Assembly (NCBI GenBank): GCA_021295785.1
Contig: JAGWBR010000002.1
Coordinates: forward strand, 2,376 to 66,375
Reading direction: 5' to 3'
Source of the DNA: Gemmatimonadota bacterium
GTDB taxonomy: Bacteria; Gemmatimonadota; Gemmatimonadetes; Palauibacterales; Palauibacteraceae
Length of the DNA: 64,000 bases
The position numbers and the translations under genes were made by a program. Position 1 is the stretch's first letter; each line of letters opens with the position of its first letter. A model generated the notes under the pieces. That model ran no database searches. It had not been told where the DNA came from and was given only the letters and a program-made list of their open reading frames with translations. Shown here one piece after another: positions 9,431-19,370 of this stretch.

Positions 9431-9852
9431 GAGTAGTCAGCCGGGGTCCGCGTGATCTCCACCCCCGATGACCGGGCGAAACGAAGGGCCCCGGGTTTCT
9501 CGACCCGCACGGTGGCCCGGCGGGCTCCCTGTCTGGCGAGGGCTGTCCGCGCAATGTCGTCCGCCAGTTTCTCCACCAGATATGGCCGGCCCGTTTCGCA
9601 GAGGGCGATCACGTCCTTGGCCAACCGCCGGTAGTCGAGGGCCTGGGAAAAATCGTCGGTGGCTCCGGCGGGCCTGGTGTCGGTCTCAATGCTCACGTTA
9701 ACCAGTATGTCCTGCTTCTTCTTTCGTTCCCAGTCCTGGATGCCAATGATGCCGCGAACCAGGAGGTCTTTGATGAAGACGACGTCTCCGGGAGATGGGT
9801 CGGCGCGTGTTTCGGGGGTTTCGTCAGGGGCCATTGGACTTCCAGTGGGCAT
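9427..9852 (-). CDS. folB: Dihydroneopterin aldolase
   Basis: 141 residues. Converts 7,8-dihydroneopterin to 6-hydroxymethyl-7,8-dihydropterin, the step before FolK in folate synthesis. Seen: VVFIKDLLVRGIIGIQDWERKK (first strand with the conserved pterin-binding Glu region), LDYRRLAKDVIAL, a lysine in YLVEKLADDIA as in the family's catalytic Lys, and a closing beta-strand VRVEKPGALRFARSSGVEI. Length fits the family of about 120 plus a short N-terminal tail. ATG 9834 is a second possible start and would remove six residues. It sits 42 bases after the reductase gene and overlaps folK by four bases, so the three are one folate operon. Confidence 0.93.
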   Translation of the reverse strand: MPTGSPMAPDETPETRADPSPGDVVFIKDLLVRGIIGIQDWERKKKQDILVNVSIETDTRPAGATDDFSQALDYRRLAKDVIALCETGRPYLVEKLADDIARTALARQGARRATVRVEKPGALRFARSSGVEITRTPADYS

Positions 9853-9894
9853 ACTCGGGGAGCTGCCGGAGGGGTCTTCGGGAGGCGTACGGGG

Positions 9895-10695
9895 TCATTC
9901 CCGGGATCCCGGCAGGATGTGTTCCCCGCCGTCCACGGGAACAACCGCACCTGTGACGTAGTCGTTCTCGGCCAGATACAGCACGGTATGGACGACGTTC
10001 CAGGCGTTTCCGCCACGGGCGAGGGGTGTCCGGGCACCGCGGGCGATCCACTCCGGGCTGGTTGGAGATTCCCCGGCATGCGGCAGAATCGGCCCCGGCA
10101 CGATGGCGTTGACCCTGATGTCGGGCCCCAGTTCACGTGCCGCCTGTCTGGTAAGGTGCAACACCGCGGCCTTGCTCCCGCCGTGGTGGGCATAACCTCT
10201 CCAGGTACCGAGCCCAGAATTGTCGGCCAGGTTGATGATTGCGCCCGGTGCAACACCCGCGGACTCGGTCTCGACGCCCCGGGCAAACTCGCGCGAGCCG
10301 GAGCGCCGCATCAGCCGGGCGGCCCCGCGGCACATCAAGAAGGGAGCACGCGCGTTGAGGGCGAAGACCGCGTCCCACTGTTCCGGACCGATTTCCTCGA
10401 AGTCCTGCCGGTGGAACGAGGCCGCGGAATTGACCAGGATGTCCAGCCCGTCCATCCGGTCTCCCACCTCGTCCAGCAGTTCATCGGGGCCGTCGGACCG
10501 GGCGAGGTCGGCACGGAAGGGGTGCGCATCTTCACCGCCGCCGGCAATTTCGGCGACTGTGTCCCGGGCTCCGTCCGCCGAAGAGAGATAATGGACCGCG
10601 ACCCTGCATCCGGCCTTTCCAAGCCCGACAGCAATGGCCCTTCCCAGTCGCCGCCCCCCGCCGGTCACCAGGGCGACACGTCCTTCAAGCTTCAT
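9895..10695 (-). CDS. FolM-like short-chain dehydrogenase/reductase, probable dihydromonapterin or pteridine reductase
   Basis: 266 residues, classical SDR Rossmann fold: the cofactor loop TGGGRRLGRAIA has the Arg pair typical of NADPH-using pteridine reductases, then NSAASFHRQDFEEIG, and the C-terminal IVPGPILPHAGE and VDGGEHILPG. Position next to folB and folK supports a role in reducing dihydromonapterin or dihydrofolate. Two catalytic positions depart from the usual SDR set. The serine position is Asp in INLADNSGL, as in FolM, and the YxxxK tyrosine is His (HHGGSK). The loss of tyrosine may mean altered or weak catalysis, or the neighbouring Tyr in GYAHHGG may serve. Family is certain; the substrate is inferred from context. 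Confidence 0.82.
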   Translation of the reverse strand: MKLEGRVALVTGGGRRLGRAIAVGLGKAGCRVAVHYLSSADGARDTVAEIAGGGEDAHPFRADLARSDGPDELLDEVGDRMDGLDILVNSAASFHRQDFEEIGPEQWDAVFALNARAPFLMCRGAARLMRRSGSREFARGVETESAGVAPGAIINLADNSGLGTWRGYAHHGGSKAAVLHLTRQAARELGPDIRVNAIVPGPILPHAGESPTSPEWIARGARTPLARGGNAWNVVHTVLYLAENDYVTGAVVPVDGGEHILPGSRE

Positions 10696-10713
10696 TGTTT
10701 CTGACCGGCGTCC

Positions 10714-12408
10714 TTAACGCACCCGCTCCAAACGAAGATCCCAGACCCGTCCCTGCGACAGGCTGGCCCGGACCACGCGGCCACCGCCGTCGCGGCGAAA
10801 AATCAGTATGGCGCCGGTGGGGCCAACCGAGAATCCGTCCTCATAGACTGGTTCGAGGGGCATGGTCCGGTCGTACCGGTCGGCCAGAGCAAGCTGCTCC
10901 TGTTCGACCACCACGGTGTATGCAGCTTCGGCCTCGTCGCTGGTGTAGGTGCCCGTGTACTGTTGCAATTGGGCCGTGGTCGGCTCGAACGGTTCCACCC
11001 GCTCCAGTCTCAGGGCGTCAGTGTTGGGGTCGTTTCTGACCAGGGCCGCGACCCGCCGGCCGTCAAGCTCGGGGCCATCCATCCACTCGGGGGTCAGCGA
11101 CGCGGTGCTGGTGCTGTAGCCCCCCTCGCCGTCTGGTGCGAAAAGGCCCCCGACGCGGATCGAGGCTCCCTCCGCACTGACCCGGACCGGCCAGCCGTTG
11201 CGCGGATCGCGGTAAAGGCCCGCCACGGCCTCGGCGGTTTGCACATCCGCCGGACTGGCCTCGGTTGCGGTCTCGTTGCCTCCGCCCCCGGAGTCGGAGT
11301 CGCCGAAGAACACCCCGGCCACGCTTGCCGCACGGTCCCATGCATTGGCTTCGGCCAAATTGCAGAGCACGGACACGGCAAAGCCGGCCTCGGGGTAGCG
11401 CGTGAGCTGGGCCCTGTAACCGGCCGTGGCACCGCCGTGGCCCACGCTGGTGGTGCCACGGCCGAATCCGTGCACGAGGCCGCTGGCGTAGCTGATTTCC
11501 TTGCCGGAGTTGAGTACGCCGCGTTGGTGCATGAGGTCTAAAAACTCGGGACCGCCCACTTCCCCGGTCTCCAGATTGTGGGTGAACTTGAGCAGGTCGC
11601 TGACGGTCGTGAGAAGACCGCCGTTCCCGTAGACGTTCTCGAAAGGCATGGAGGAGCGCCACTGCCCGTCGTCTCCGCGCCTGTAGGCGACCGAGCGGCC
11701 CTTGACGATTTCGGAAAAGTCGTCCCGCCACTGGGTGTTGGTCATCCCGAGCGGCTGGAAGATCCGGTTCTGCGAAAACTCCTCGAAGGACTTGCCGGTC
11801 ACGCGCTCGACCAGCATGGCAATGAGGGTATAGCCCGAGTTGGTGTAAGAATAGTACTCCCCGGGCGGATAGTTGAGCGCCCGCTGGCGCGAGATGATGT
11901 CGAACGCGTGCAGGTGTTCGTGTACCCGGCTCCAGCGCGGCCAGCCCTCGATACTCGCCACGCTGCCCCAGTCCCTGAGGCCGCTGGTGTGGTTGGTGAG
12001 CATCCGAACCGTGATGGGAGACCCGTAGTCGGGCATTTCGGGGAAGTGCTCGCGGATGTCGTCATCCAACGAGAGCTCCCCGTCCATCGCCAGCATGATG
12101 ACGGCGGCGGAGGCGAACTGTTTGGACACCGATCCCGCCTCGAAGATCGTCTCGGCCCCGTTCGGCGTGTCGGTCTCCAGGTTGGACATACCGTACGCCC
12201 TCGCCATGATCTCTTGCCCGTCGCGGGAGACGGCCACCGCGCACCCGGGTCCGTCGTCGCCCGAGACATCCTGGAAAATGGCGTCGATGCTGGCCATGTC
12301 GAGGATCCCGGAAGCCCCTTCGAGGTGGTCATCGGGCGCGCACCCCGTAGCGCACAGAGCCGCGGCCAGACCAAGACCGGTCAACACATTGCGAATGTCC
12401 ATGGCCAT
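10714..12408 (-). CDS. Beta-lactamase-fold serine hydrolase, lipoprotein
   Basis: 564 residues. Lipobox CATGC near residue 23 predicts anchoring in the envelope. The first 330 residues carry the class C beta-lactamase/penicillin-binding fold motifs: catalytic SVSK (SxxK), YTN in YSYTNSGY (YxN), and GHGG before ATAGYR, the equivalent of the KTG box. The remaining 230 residues form a C-terminal lipocalin-like beta domain (LQQYTGTYTSDEAEAAYTV) found in many such esterases. It probably hydrolyses a peptide or ester outside the cytoplasm rather than conferring antibiotic resistance. It lies 18 bases after the reductase gene on the same strand and upstream of the folate operon, and is divergent from addB. 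Alternative starts ATG 12408 and 12402 differ by two residues. Confidence 0.88.
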   Translation of the reverse strand: MAMDIRNVLTGLGLAAALCATGCAPDDHLEGASGILDMASIDAIFQDVSGDDGPGCAVAVSRDGQEIMARAYGMSNLETDTPNGAETIFEAGSVSKQFASAAVIMLAMDGELSLDDDIREHFPEMPDYGSPITVRMLTNHTSGLRDWGSVASIEGWPRWSRVHEHLHAFDIISRQRALNYPPGEYYSYTNSGYTLIAMLVERVTGKSFEEFSQNRIFQPLGMTNTQWRDDFSEIVKGRSVAYRRGDDGQWRSSMPFENVYGNGGLLTTVSDLLKFTHNLETGEVGGPEFLDLMHQRGVLNSGKEISYASGLVHGFGRGTTSVGHGGATAGYRAQLTRYPEAGFAVSVLCNLAEANAWDRAASVAGVFFGDSDSGGGGNETATEASPADVQTAEAVAGLYRDPRNGWPVRVSAEGASIRVGGLFAPDGEGGYSTSTASLTPEWMDGPELDGRRVAALVRNDPNTDALRLERVEPFEPTTAQLQQYTGTYTSDEAEAAYTVVVEQEQLALADRYDRTMPLEPVYEDGFSVGPTGAILIFRRDGGGRVVRASLSQGRVWDLRLERVR

Positions 12409-12505
12409 CCTGTCGCACCGTCCCGTTTTTGAGTGCCACTTGGTTGCTTGGAGTTGGTTTGGAGTTGTTGAGAGAAAGTTAGCGCCGGGCCGTTAAGTTG
12501 GCCGA

Positions 12506-15500
12506 GTGCAAAGACCCGACGGAAGAATGAAGGACGCGGTAACTCGGAAGGGGCCGCCGTTCACTCTGTTGGCCGCGCAGGCGGCCGCGGACCGTCTAAA
12601 GACGGCCCGTGGGTGGCTGCGCGCCGTTCCCACGTCCGACCCCGTCTTGATCATCGGGCACACTACGGCCGCCGCGGCCCGGCTGGCCGCGGACGGGGCC
12701 GCGGGCAGGACGGTCATGGGATGGTCCCAGACCACGGTGCGCCGCCTGGCCGAGGGCTTGGCGCGGGTCCCGCTTGCGAAAGCCGGTTTGAGGCTTGCCC
12801 CGACCGCCGGGCCGCTAATGGTCCAGCGGGCCGTGCAGGCCCTCTCGCCCGGGTCCGTCTACCGGGAAAACGGCGTGTGCGATACTCCCGGGTTCCCCGG
12901 TGCCGCCGACCGGGCCGTGACCCATCTGCTGGAGTCGGGTGCGGGGCCGGCGGACCTGCCTCCCGGCGATTTGGCGGAGCTCGTGGAGTTGGTGGCGGAC
13001 CAATGGGGCCTGGCGGGCCTGGCAAACCACCTCGACGTGCTGCGCTACGCGGCCAACGCTGCCGCCGACTTGGCGGAAATGAGGGTGGTGTTGCTCGACG
13101 TGCGTGTCCGGGCCAGGGCCGAAAGGGAGTTCCTGAACCGTGTTGTTTCGGCGTGTGCCGGGGCGCTGGCCGTGGCACCGGAGTCTGACGAGGTCACGCT
13201 CGACGCCCTACAGCGAATCGGTTTCCGCACCGCGTCCGCGCCGAATACGGAGAGCAGCACCGGCCCCGCGAAAGTCACCGCGTTTTCCGCGCCCGGTGAG
13301 GGCGCCGAGGCCGTCGAGATCGCGCGGCGGATTCTGGAGCTGGCGCGCGATGGTGTGCGGTTTGACCGGATCGCCGTGCTGACGCGCAGCGAGGGAGTGT
13401 ATCGAGACCGCCTCGAAGAGGCTCTTGTCCGCGCCGAAATCCCGGCGTGCTTTGCGAACGGGCTTGTCCGCCCGAACCGCAGCGGCAGGACGTTCCTCTC
13501 GCTGTTGAGATTTGTTGAGGATGACTACTCGGCCCGGCAATTCAAGGACTACTTGGCGCTTCGCGGGGCCCGGCACGCGCAAGCCTGGGAACGCCTCATT
13601 GACGACGCGGCGGTGGTGCGGGGAAGGGAGCGGTGGCCCCGAAGGCTCGCCAAGCGACGCCGGGAGTTGGAGAGCAAGCTCGAAGTCGCGTGCCGCGACG
13701 AGCCCGACAGCCCCCGCATTGCCCGGACCGAAGCAGACATCACCCGAGTGGACGCTCTCGGGGAGTTTGTCGAAACACTGTTCGGTGTGTTGGATCAGAT
13801 CCCGGCGGGGGCCACCTGGGACGAGTGGCTGGACTGGCTGGCGTTGACAGCCGAAGTCGCGCTCCCGGGTCCTGCCGGAATCAGCGCCGTGAACGAGGTG
13901 CTCGCCGAACTCCGCCCGTTGGGTCCTGTCGGGCCGGTCGATCTGAAGAGGGTCTGCCGCGTGTTGGGCGGCGGAATGCTGTCGCGGAGGGCGCCGCCGC
14001 CCGCCCGAAGGGGCCGGGTGCTTGTGACCGATCCGGACGGAGTGCGCGGCCTGGAGTTCGACGCGGTGTTTCTGCTCGGGTTGAGCGGCGGGTTGTTCAC
14101 CCCGCGCGGGCGCGAGGGGCAGTTGATGGGCGAGGATGTACGCCGGCTCCTCAATGGTCGCGGGTTCCGGGTCGAGACCCAGGAGCAGCTGGACCAGGAG
14201 GCCGGCCTGGCGGTTGCTGTGGCGCAGGGGGCAGCCCGCCGGCGGGTGTTCTTCTCATACCCGCGTCTGGACCCGTTGAAATCAGAGAAACGCATCCCTT
14301 CTCCCCATGCACTTAGGGCCATGGAACAGGCCTCGGGACGCCCCGCCCGGATTAAAGATTTCGAACCGGCGGGCGAGGCGGAAAGGCTCCCGCATCCGGG
14401 CAGCGCGATTGACTGCGCGGAGTTTGACCTGTCGGTGCTGCGGTTGGTGGGGCAAGGCGTCGGCGGGATCGTGCGCGCGGGCTACATGACCGGGGCGAAT
14501 TGTTTCCTGGCCAACGCCCTGCGGTTCCAGGGAAGCCGTTGGACTTTGAAGAAACTCACGTGGGCGGACGGATTCCTCGCCGAAAACCCCGCTGGTGCCG
14601 CGGGCACCAACGGTGGCGCGGCCGCGGCGCTTGCGGAGGCAGGTCCGGGAATGCAGCCCGTTTCGCCGACCGGGCTTCAGAAATTTGCCATGTGCCCTTA
14701 CCAGTTCTACCTGAACCAGATAGTGCGCCTTCGGGAGGTGCGGCCCGCCGACGGAGTGATGGAAATGGACCCACTCCAGCGAGGGGGGATGTTCCATCAG
14801 GTGCAGTTCGAACTGCTGACGGAACTGAGGAACCGCGGAATCGACCCGGCGGCCGACGTTGACAGGACCATCGCGGTCATGGAACCGTTGCTGGAGCGGG
14901 TGGCCGCGAGGTACGCAGACGACCTCTGTTCCCTGAACAAGGAACTCTGGACGGCGCAGGTCGAAGCCATGGGCGCGGACCTCCGGGCGTGGATTCGGCG
15001 GTTTCCCGCGGAATACAACCAGTACTCTCCCTGGCTCTACGAGCTGGCTTTTGGCTTGCCCAGGGACGAGGATCGAGACGAGCGTTCGGTTGCCGATCCG
15101 GTCGACATCGGTTCCGGCATTCTCCTGAGGGGGTCCATCGATTTGCTGGAACGACGGCCCGCGCCGCCCGACGAACCGGGTGCCTCGGGGGAGCGTCCTG
15201 CCTGGCGGGTCCGGGTCACCGACTACAAGACCGGCAAGTACCCCCGGCTACTGCCGCTGCCGACCGGGCGCACCAAGACAATCATTGGAAAAGGCGAGTA
15301 CCTGCAGCCCGTGCTTTACGCACTGGGTGCCGAGGGCGTGCTGCCCGACGTGTCGATCGAGGGCGGCCGGCTCTATTACTGCACCTCCGCAGGTGGCTTC
15401 CGGGCGGTTGAAGTGCCGTTGGACAAAGATGCACGCGAGGCCGCAGCGTTGGTTGGGGCAGCGGTGGGGGAGGCTTTCGAGACCGCCTGCTTCCCGGCTC

Positions 15501-15628
15501 TTCCCCGGCAGGACGCCTGCAGGTGGTGCGACTACCGGACCGTCTGCGGCCCGGCGGAGGAAGCCAGGATCCAGGCGAAGAGCAAGCCGCATCCGGAACT
15601 CCTGACCCGGCTGAGGCGACAGCCATGA
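12506..15628 (+). CDS. addB: AddB-like subunit of the helicase-nuclease for double-strand break repair
   Basis: 1040 residues. AddAB/RexAB resects DNA ends and loads RecA. The N-terminal half is an inactive UvrD-like helicase: where a Walker A would be, only LIIGHTTAAAARL is seen, while VLVTDPDGVRGLEFDAVFLLG keeps the helicase motif V-like strand. The C-terminus is a PD-(D/E)xK nuclease with VTDYKTGKYP and a [4Fe-4S] staple made from Cys in KFAMCPYQFYL and DACRWCDYRTVC (Cx2Cx5C), diagnostic of AddB. Start GTG 12506 or ATG 12527 are both possible. The stop overlaps the next start (ATGA), so addB and addA are co-translated. Confidence 0.9.
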   Translation: MQRPDGRMKDAVTRKGPPFTLLAAQAAADRLKTARGWLRAVPTSDPVLIIGHTTAAAARLAADGAAGRTVMGWSQTTVRRLAEGLARVPLAKAGLRLAPTAGPLMVQRAVQALSPGSVYRENGVCDTPGFPGAADRAVTHLLESGAGPADLPPGDLAELVELVADQWGLAGLANHLDVLRYAANAAADLAEMRVVLLDVRVRARAEREFLNRVVSACAGALAVAPESDEVTLDALQRIGFRTASAPNTESSTGPAKVTAFSAPGEGAEAVEIARRILELARDGVRFDRIAVLTRSEGVYRDRLEEALVRAEIPACFANGLVRPNRSGRTFLSLLRFVEDDYSARQFKDYLALRGARHAQAWERLIDDAAVVRGRERWPRRLAKRRRELESKLEVACRDEPDSPRIARTEADITRVDALGEFVETLFGVLDQIPAGATWDEWLDWLALTAEVALPGPAGISAVNEVLAELRPLGPVGPVDLKRVCRVLGGGMLSRRAPPPARRGRVLVTDPDGVRGLEFDAVFLLGLSGGLFTPRGREGQLMGEDVRRLLNGRGFRVETQEQLDQEAGLAVAVAQGAARRRVFFSYPRLDPLKSEKRIPSPHALRAMEQASGRPARIKDFEPAGEAERLPHPGSAIDCAEFDLSVLRLVGQGVGGIVRAGYMTGANCFLANALRFQGSRWTLKKLTWADGFLAENPAGAAGTNGGAAAALAEAGPGMQPVSPTGLQKFAMCPYQFYLNQIVRLREVRPADGVMEMDPLQRGGMFHQVQFELLTELRNRGIDPAADVDRTIAVMEPLLERVAARYADDLCSLNKELWTAQVEAMGADLRAWIRRFPAEYNQYSPWLYELAFGLPRDEDRDERSVADPVDIGSGILLRGSIDLLERRPAPPDEPGASGERPAWRVRVTDYKTGKYPRLLPLPTGRTKTIIGKGEYLQPVLYALGAEGVLPDVSIEGGRLYYCTSAGGFRAVEVPLDKDAREAAALVGAAVGEAFETACFPALPRQDACRWCDYRTVCGPAEEARIQAKSKPHPELLTRLRRQP

Positions 15629-18600
15629 CAACGGCTGTGAAGCCTGCAGACTGGAAGGCCCGCCGGCGGATCGAGACCTGCCTCGACGAAAACCTTTTTG
15701 TCGAGGCGGCGGCGGGTACCGGCAAGACCACCGCCATGGTCGGTCGCATCGCCGAACTACTTCGCACGGGGCGCGCCACGATGGAGTCTGTCGTGGCTGT
15801 GACGTTTACCGAAAAAGCCGCCGCCGAGATGCGCCTCAAGCTGATGCAGCGGCTGGAAGAGCTGGCTGCCGCGGAGGGGGCCCCTTCCGGCGAACCTCGG
15901 CCCCCCGACGAACTGAGCTGGGTGGAGCAGGCACTGCGCTCGTTTGAACGCGCCCAGGTCAAGACCCTCCACGCCTTTTGCACCGACCTGCTACGCACGT
16001 ATCCACTGGAAGCTGGACTGGACCCCGATTTCCAGGTTGCTTCGTCGTCGGTACTGGACAGGTTGGCCGGCCAGGCGCTGGACGAGTTGTTGGCCGGCAG
16101 CTCCGAGAATCCGGAAGTGGCCCGGGTGCTGCGCCGGGTCTTCAGGCGCGAATTCCACTGGGAATCCGGTGTTCGCGGCAGCCTGGTGGCGGCGATCAGG
16201 CTCTTGGCGGAGAACGGCGACTTCACGGCCCCGTGGAGCCGCCCCCGAGGCTGGAACAGGAGGGCCGAGCTGGACCGGGCGGTGCAGGCGCTCGTAGACC
16301 TTGACGCCCGAACGGTGGTTGATGCGGCCGGAGACGAAGATAACTATCTGATCCGCAACTACGCCGAGATCGCCATTTGCGTGGAAGATCTCATGGGTCG
16401 AGAGCAGGACGGCGAGCGCGACTACGATTACGTGGAGAGGTGGTTGAAGGCCGTTCTCGACCGACGGACCGGTTGGGGTTGGCACGGGAAAGGCCGCTTC
16501 GTTGGAGGCTTCAGCACCGACGAACTGCGGGAGCGACGTGCAGCGGCCCGTCAAGCTGCAAAGGCCGTGGCGGACCGGGCCGATGCCGACTTGGCCGCCG
16601 ACCTGCGACAGCTCCTGCTGCCCGTGGTCGACCGTTTCCATCAGCTGAAACGGGCCGGGGGTTGGGTGAGTTACCAAGACATGCTGGTCCGCACCCGGGA
16701 CCTTCTCCGCGGCCAACCCGAGGTGCTCCGGCGCAGCCGGAACAAATACTCGCATGTGTTCATTGACGAGTTTCAGGATACCGATCGCCTGCAGGTTGAG
16801 ATTCTCCTGCTGCTTTGCGGCGCGGACGAGCCCTCCGGGAGCGCCGGGCCGGACCCTCTCTCCGACTTGGCCCTGGTGCCGGGCAAGTTGTTTGTGGTGG
16901 GCGATCCGAAGCAGTCCATCTACCGGTTTCGCAGGGCCGACGTGCGGCTCTACGAGCGAATTCGGAGGGAACTGGGGTGCACTGTTCTGGAGCTCACCAC
17001 GAGTTTTCGAAGCCGCCCGATGCTCCAGGCTGCGGTCAACGGAGCTTTTTCCAAGCGGATGACCGGCAGCAGCGACGGGACCCAGGCCACCTACGTACCG
17101 CTTGCCCCACACCGCCCGGAGATCCCCGACATGCCGGCTGTGCTGGCCCTGCCGGTGCCCGAGCCCTACGACAGGGGAGGGGGCGTTGCCAGTTGGGCGA
17201 TTGCGGCGTCTGCTCCCGCGGCCGTCGGACAGTTCATTCGGTGGCTGCTGGAGGATTCGGGCTGGAAGGTCAGCGACCCGTCCGGCGGGGATCTGGTCCC
17301 GGTCGAGGCGAGACACGTGTGCATCCTGTCGCGCCGATTCCAGTCATGGGGTCGCGATATCATGCGCCCTTACGCGGAGGCTTTGGAGGAGGAGGGGATA
17401 CAACACCTTCTGGTGGGCGGCCCGTCGCTGTTCGAACGGGAAGAAGTAGTGGCGCTGTGGAACTGTCTGGCGGCGATGGAGTGGCCGGGGGATCGCCTGA
17501 AGGTATATGCCGCGCTGCGCGGACCCCTGTTCGCGTTGGGAGACCACAACCTGTTCGAGTATTCCCGGCGGCTGGGGCCGCTGCACCCTTGGGCGGACCC
17601 GCCCGCGGACATCTCGGGGGCACGCCAGGATCTCCAAGATGTGGCGGCGGCCCTTTCGATTCTGCGTGAGCTGGGCAACAACAGGAACGACGTGCCCGTG
17701 TGGCGGACCATCCATGAACTGCTGTCGCGGTTGAGGGCGCATGCGGGGATTGCCTGGCGGAAAGAAGGGGGCGACATGGCGCTGGCCAACGTGCTGCGGG
17801 TGGCCGACAGGGCCAGAGAATTCGAACGCGACCGGGCGGGTTCATTTCGCGGGTTCCTGACGTGGATGCGCGAGGAGGCCGAACGCGGTGAGCCCGTGCC
17901 CGGTGTCTTGCCCGAGGGAGAGGTCGGGGTTCGGGTCATGACCGTGCACAAGGCCAAGGGCCTTGAGTTTCCGGTAGTGGTTCTGGCGGACCCAGGATGC
18001 CGGGTGTCGCGCAATCCGAGGCGGTTTGTGGATCCGGATGTCCGGGGCGGCCTCTGGGCCGAGCAGATCTGCGGCTGTCGCCCGAGCGATGTGCTCGATA
18101 ACAGCGAAGAAGAAATTGCCCGGGAACACGCCGAGGCGGACAGGGTGGCCTATGTGGCGGCCACGCGGGCGCGCGACCTGCTGGTGATTCCGGCAGTGGG
18201 GGATCCCCCCTCGTCTGGTTTCAAGACGCCCGTCAACTACCGAGATGAAGACCCAGGGTGGATGGACGCGCTTCACGATGCCGTGTACCCGGAGGGACCG
18301 GCCGGGGAGCAACGTCCCCGCCCCCCGCCCGGGCTGCCACGCACGTCGGTTGGTGCGGACACGGTGGCTTTCAGGCCGGATCGCTGGGCGGCCAACTACG
18401 GGCGCCCGCGGAAAGAAACCGTCAAAACGGGGCTCTACGAGTCTCGGGCGGGGTCCGAAGTGGTTTGGTGGCAACGCCCCGAGCCCGCTGGCACGGGTCC
18501 TTCCGGCGCTGACTCCTCGGGGGAAGGCGAGACCGAAGAGGGCGCGGGAAACGACGTGAATTGGCCGGGCGCCCTTCAGCTCTGGCAAGCCGAGCGTGCC

Positions 18601-19323
18601 GGGGCGACGGAAAAGGGTAGCCAGTCGTCATTCACATCGGTGACGGTCAGGGAGGTGGCAGGTGTCCACCCCGAGCCCTCCGCGAACGGGTCGGGCGCCG
18701 GCGCCGATGCCTTCGCAGTGTCAGCGGGCGGGCGGCCCGAGTGGCACCGGATGGAGCACGACCTCGAGTTCCGCGCCCGCGTCGCGGAGGTCCGGGGCAG
18801 GGAATTCGGTGACCTGGTCCACGCAGTGTTGAGGGACCTTCCCTTGATGCCGCCTGACCAACCGTGTGAGGAAGGCGAAACGGTGCGCGATCTTGCGACC
18901 GTCCTTGCCCGGGCCGCCGCGCGCCGCGCGCTGTTTCCCGACAACGCGGAACTCGTCGAGACCGCGGCCGAATTGGCCGTCCGGGCGCTGCGCCCCCCGC
19001 TTCTGCGGCGCGCGGCGACCGCCCGGGCCGGCGGCGGAACGGTCCGCCGCGAAGTCGAACTGCTGGATCGATCCGGGCTGGCGGCCGAAATCAACGAGCC
19101 AATGCGGGAGGGCCAAACCCCTCCGGCGGTGCTCAGGGGAACAGCCGACCTGGCGTTTCACGAACCGGGGCCGGACGGAGGCAGCTGGACGGTGGTTGAC
19201 TACAAGACGGATCTGGACCCCGAGCCGCACCGGGCCGGGTACGAAGCCCAAGTTTCCCTCTACGCGGAAATGATCAGGAGAGCGACCGGCCTCCCGGCCA
19301 CCGCGGCTGTACTGGTCCTCTAA
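15625..19323 (+). CDS. addA: AddA-like ATP-dependent helicase/nuclease subunit
   Basis: 1232 residues from ATG 15625, which overlaps the addB stop; an upstream in-frame ATG at 15523 lies inside addB and is rejected. Superfamily 1A helicase motifs are complete: EAAAGTGKTTAMV (Walker A), VTFTEKAAAEM, FIDEFQDTDRLQ (Walker B), VVGDPKQSIYRFRRAD, ELTTSFRS, VMTVHKAKGLEFPVVVL and YVAATRARDLL. The C-terminal 250 residues hold the RecB-type nuclease: GDLVHAVL, LRGTADLAF, VVDYKTDLD and YEAQVSLYAEM. With AddB it forms the heterodimer that unwinds and digests broken DNA ends in the cytoplasm until it meets a Chi-like site. A long acidic, Gly-rich insert between helicase and nuclease (about residues 880-1010) is not conserved. 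Confidence 0.92.
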   Translation: MTTAVKPADWKARRRIETCLDENLFVEAAAGTGKTTAMVGRIAELLRTGRATMESVVAVTFTEKAAAEMRLKLMQRLEELAAAEGAPSGEPRPPDELSWVEQALRSFERAQVKTLHAFCTDLLRTYPLEAGLDPDFQVASSSVLDRLAGQALDELLAGSSENPEVARVLRRVFRREFHWESGVRGSLVAAIRLLAENGDFTAPWSRPRGWNRRAELDRAVQALVDLDARTVVDAAGDEDNYLIRNYAEIAICVEDLMGREQDGERDYDYVERWLKAVLDRRTGWGWHGKGRFVGGFSTDELRERRAAARQAAKAVADRADADLAADLRQLLLPVVDRFHQLKRAGGWVSYQDMLVRTRDLLRGQPEVLRRSRNKYSHVFIDEFQDTDRLQVEILLLLCGADEPSGSAGPDPLSDLALVPGKLFVVGDPKQSIYRFRRADVRLYERIRRELGCTVLELTTSFRSRPMLQAAVNGAFSKRMTGSSDGTQATYVPLAPHRPEIPDMPAVLALPVPEPYDRGGGVASWAIAASAPAAVGQFIRWLLEDSGWKVSDPSGGDLVPVEARHVCILSRRFQSWGRDIMRPYAEALEEEGIQHLLVGGPSLFEREEVVALWNCLAAMEWPGDRLKVYAALRGPLFALGDHNLFEYSRRLGPLHPWADPPADISGARQDLQDVAAALSILRELGNNRNDVPVWRTIHELLSRLRAHAGIAWRKEGGDMALANVLRVADRAREFERDRAGSFRGFLTWMREEAERGEPVPGVLPEGEVGVRVMTVHKAKGLEFPVVVLADPGCRVSRNPRRFVDPDVRGGLWAEQICGCRPSDVLDNSEEEIAREHAEADRVAYVAATRARDLLVIPAVGDPPSSGFKTPVNYRDEDPGWMDALHDAVYPEGPAGEQRPRPPPGLPRTSVGADTVAFRPDRWAANYGRPRKETVKTGLYESRAGSEVVWWQRPEPAGTGPSGADSSGEGETEEGAGNDVNWPGALQLWQAERAGATEKGSQSSFTSVTVREVAGVHPEPSANGSGAGADAFAVSAGGRPEWHRMEHDLEFRARVAEVRGREFGDLVHAVLRDLPLMPPDQPCEEGETVRDLATVLARAAARRALFPDNAELVETAAELAVRALRPPLLRRAATARAGGGTVRREVELLDRSGLAAEINEPMREGQTPPAVLRGTADLAFHEPGPDGGSWTVVDYKTDLDPEPHRAGYEAQVSLYAEMIRRATGLPATAAVLVL

Positions 19324-19370
19324 CTCCAACTTCCCAGAAAGGTCCTCTGGTCAGACCGGCTCAGACCCGT

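Noticed and set aside
19334-19350. Small hairpin (CCAGA/TCTGG) after addA
   Set aside because: Only five pairs and no T-tract; not enough for a terminator call.
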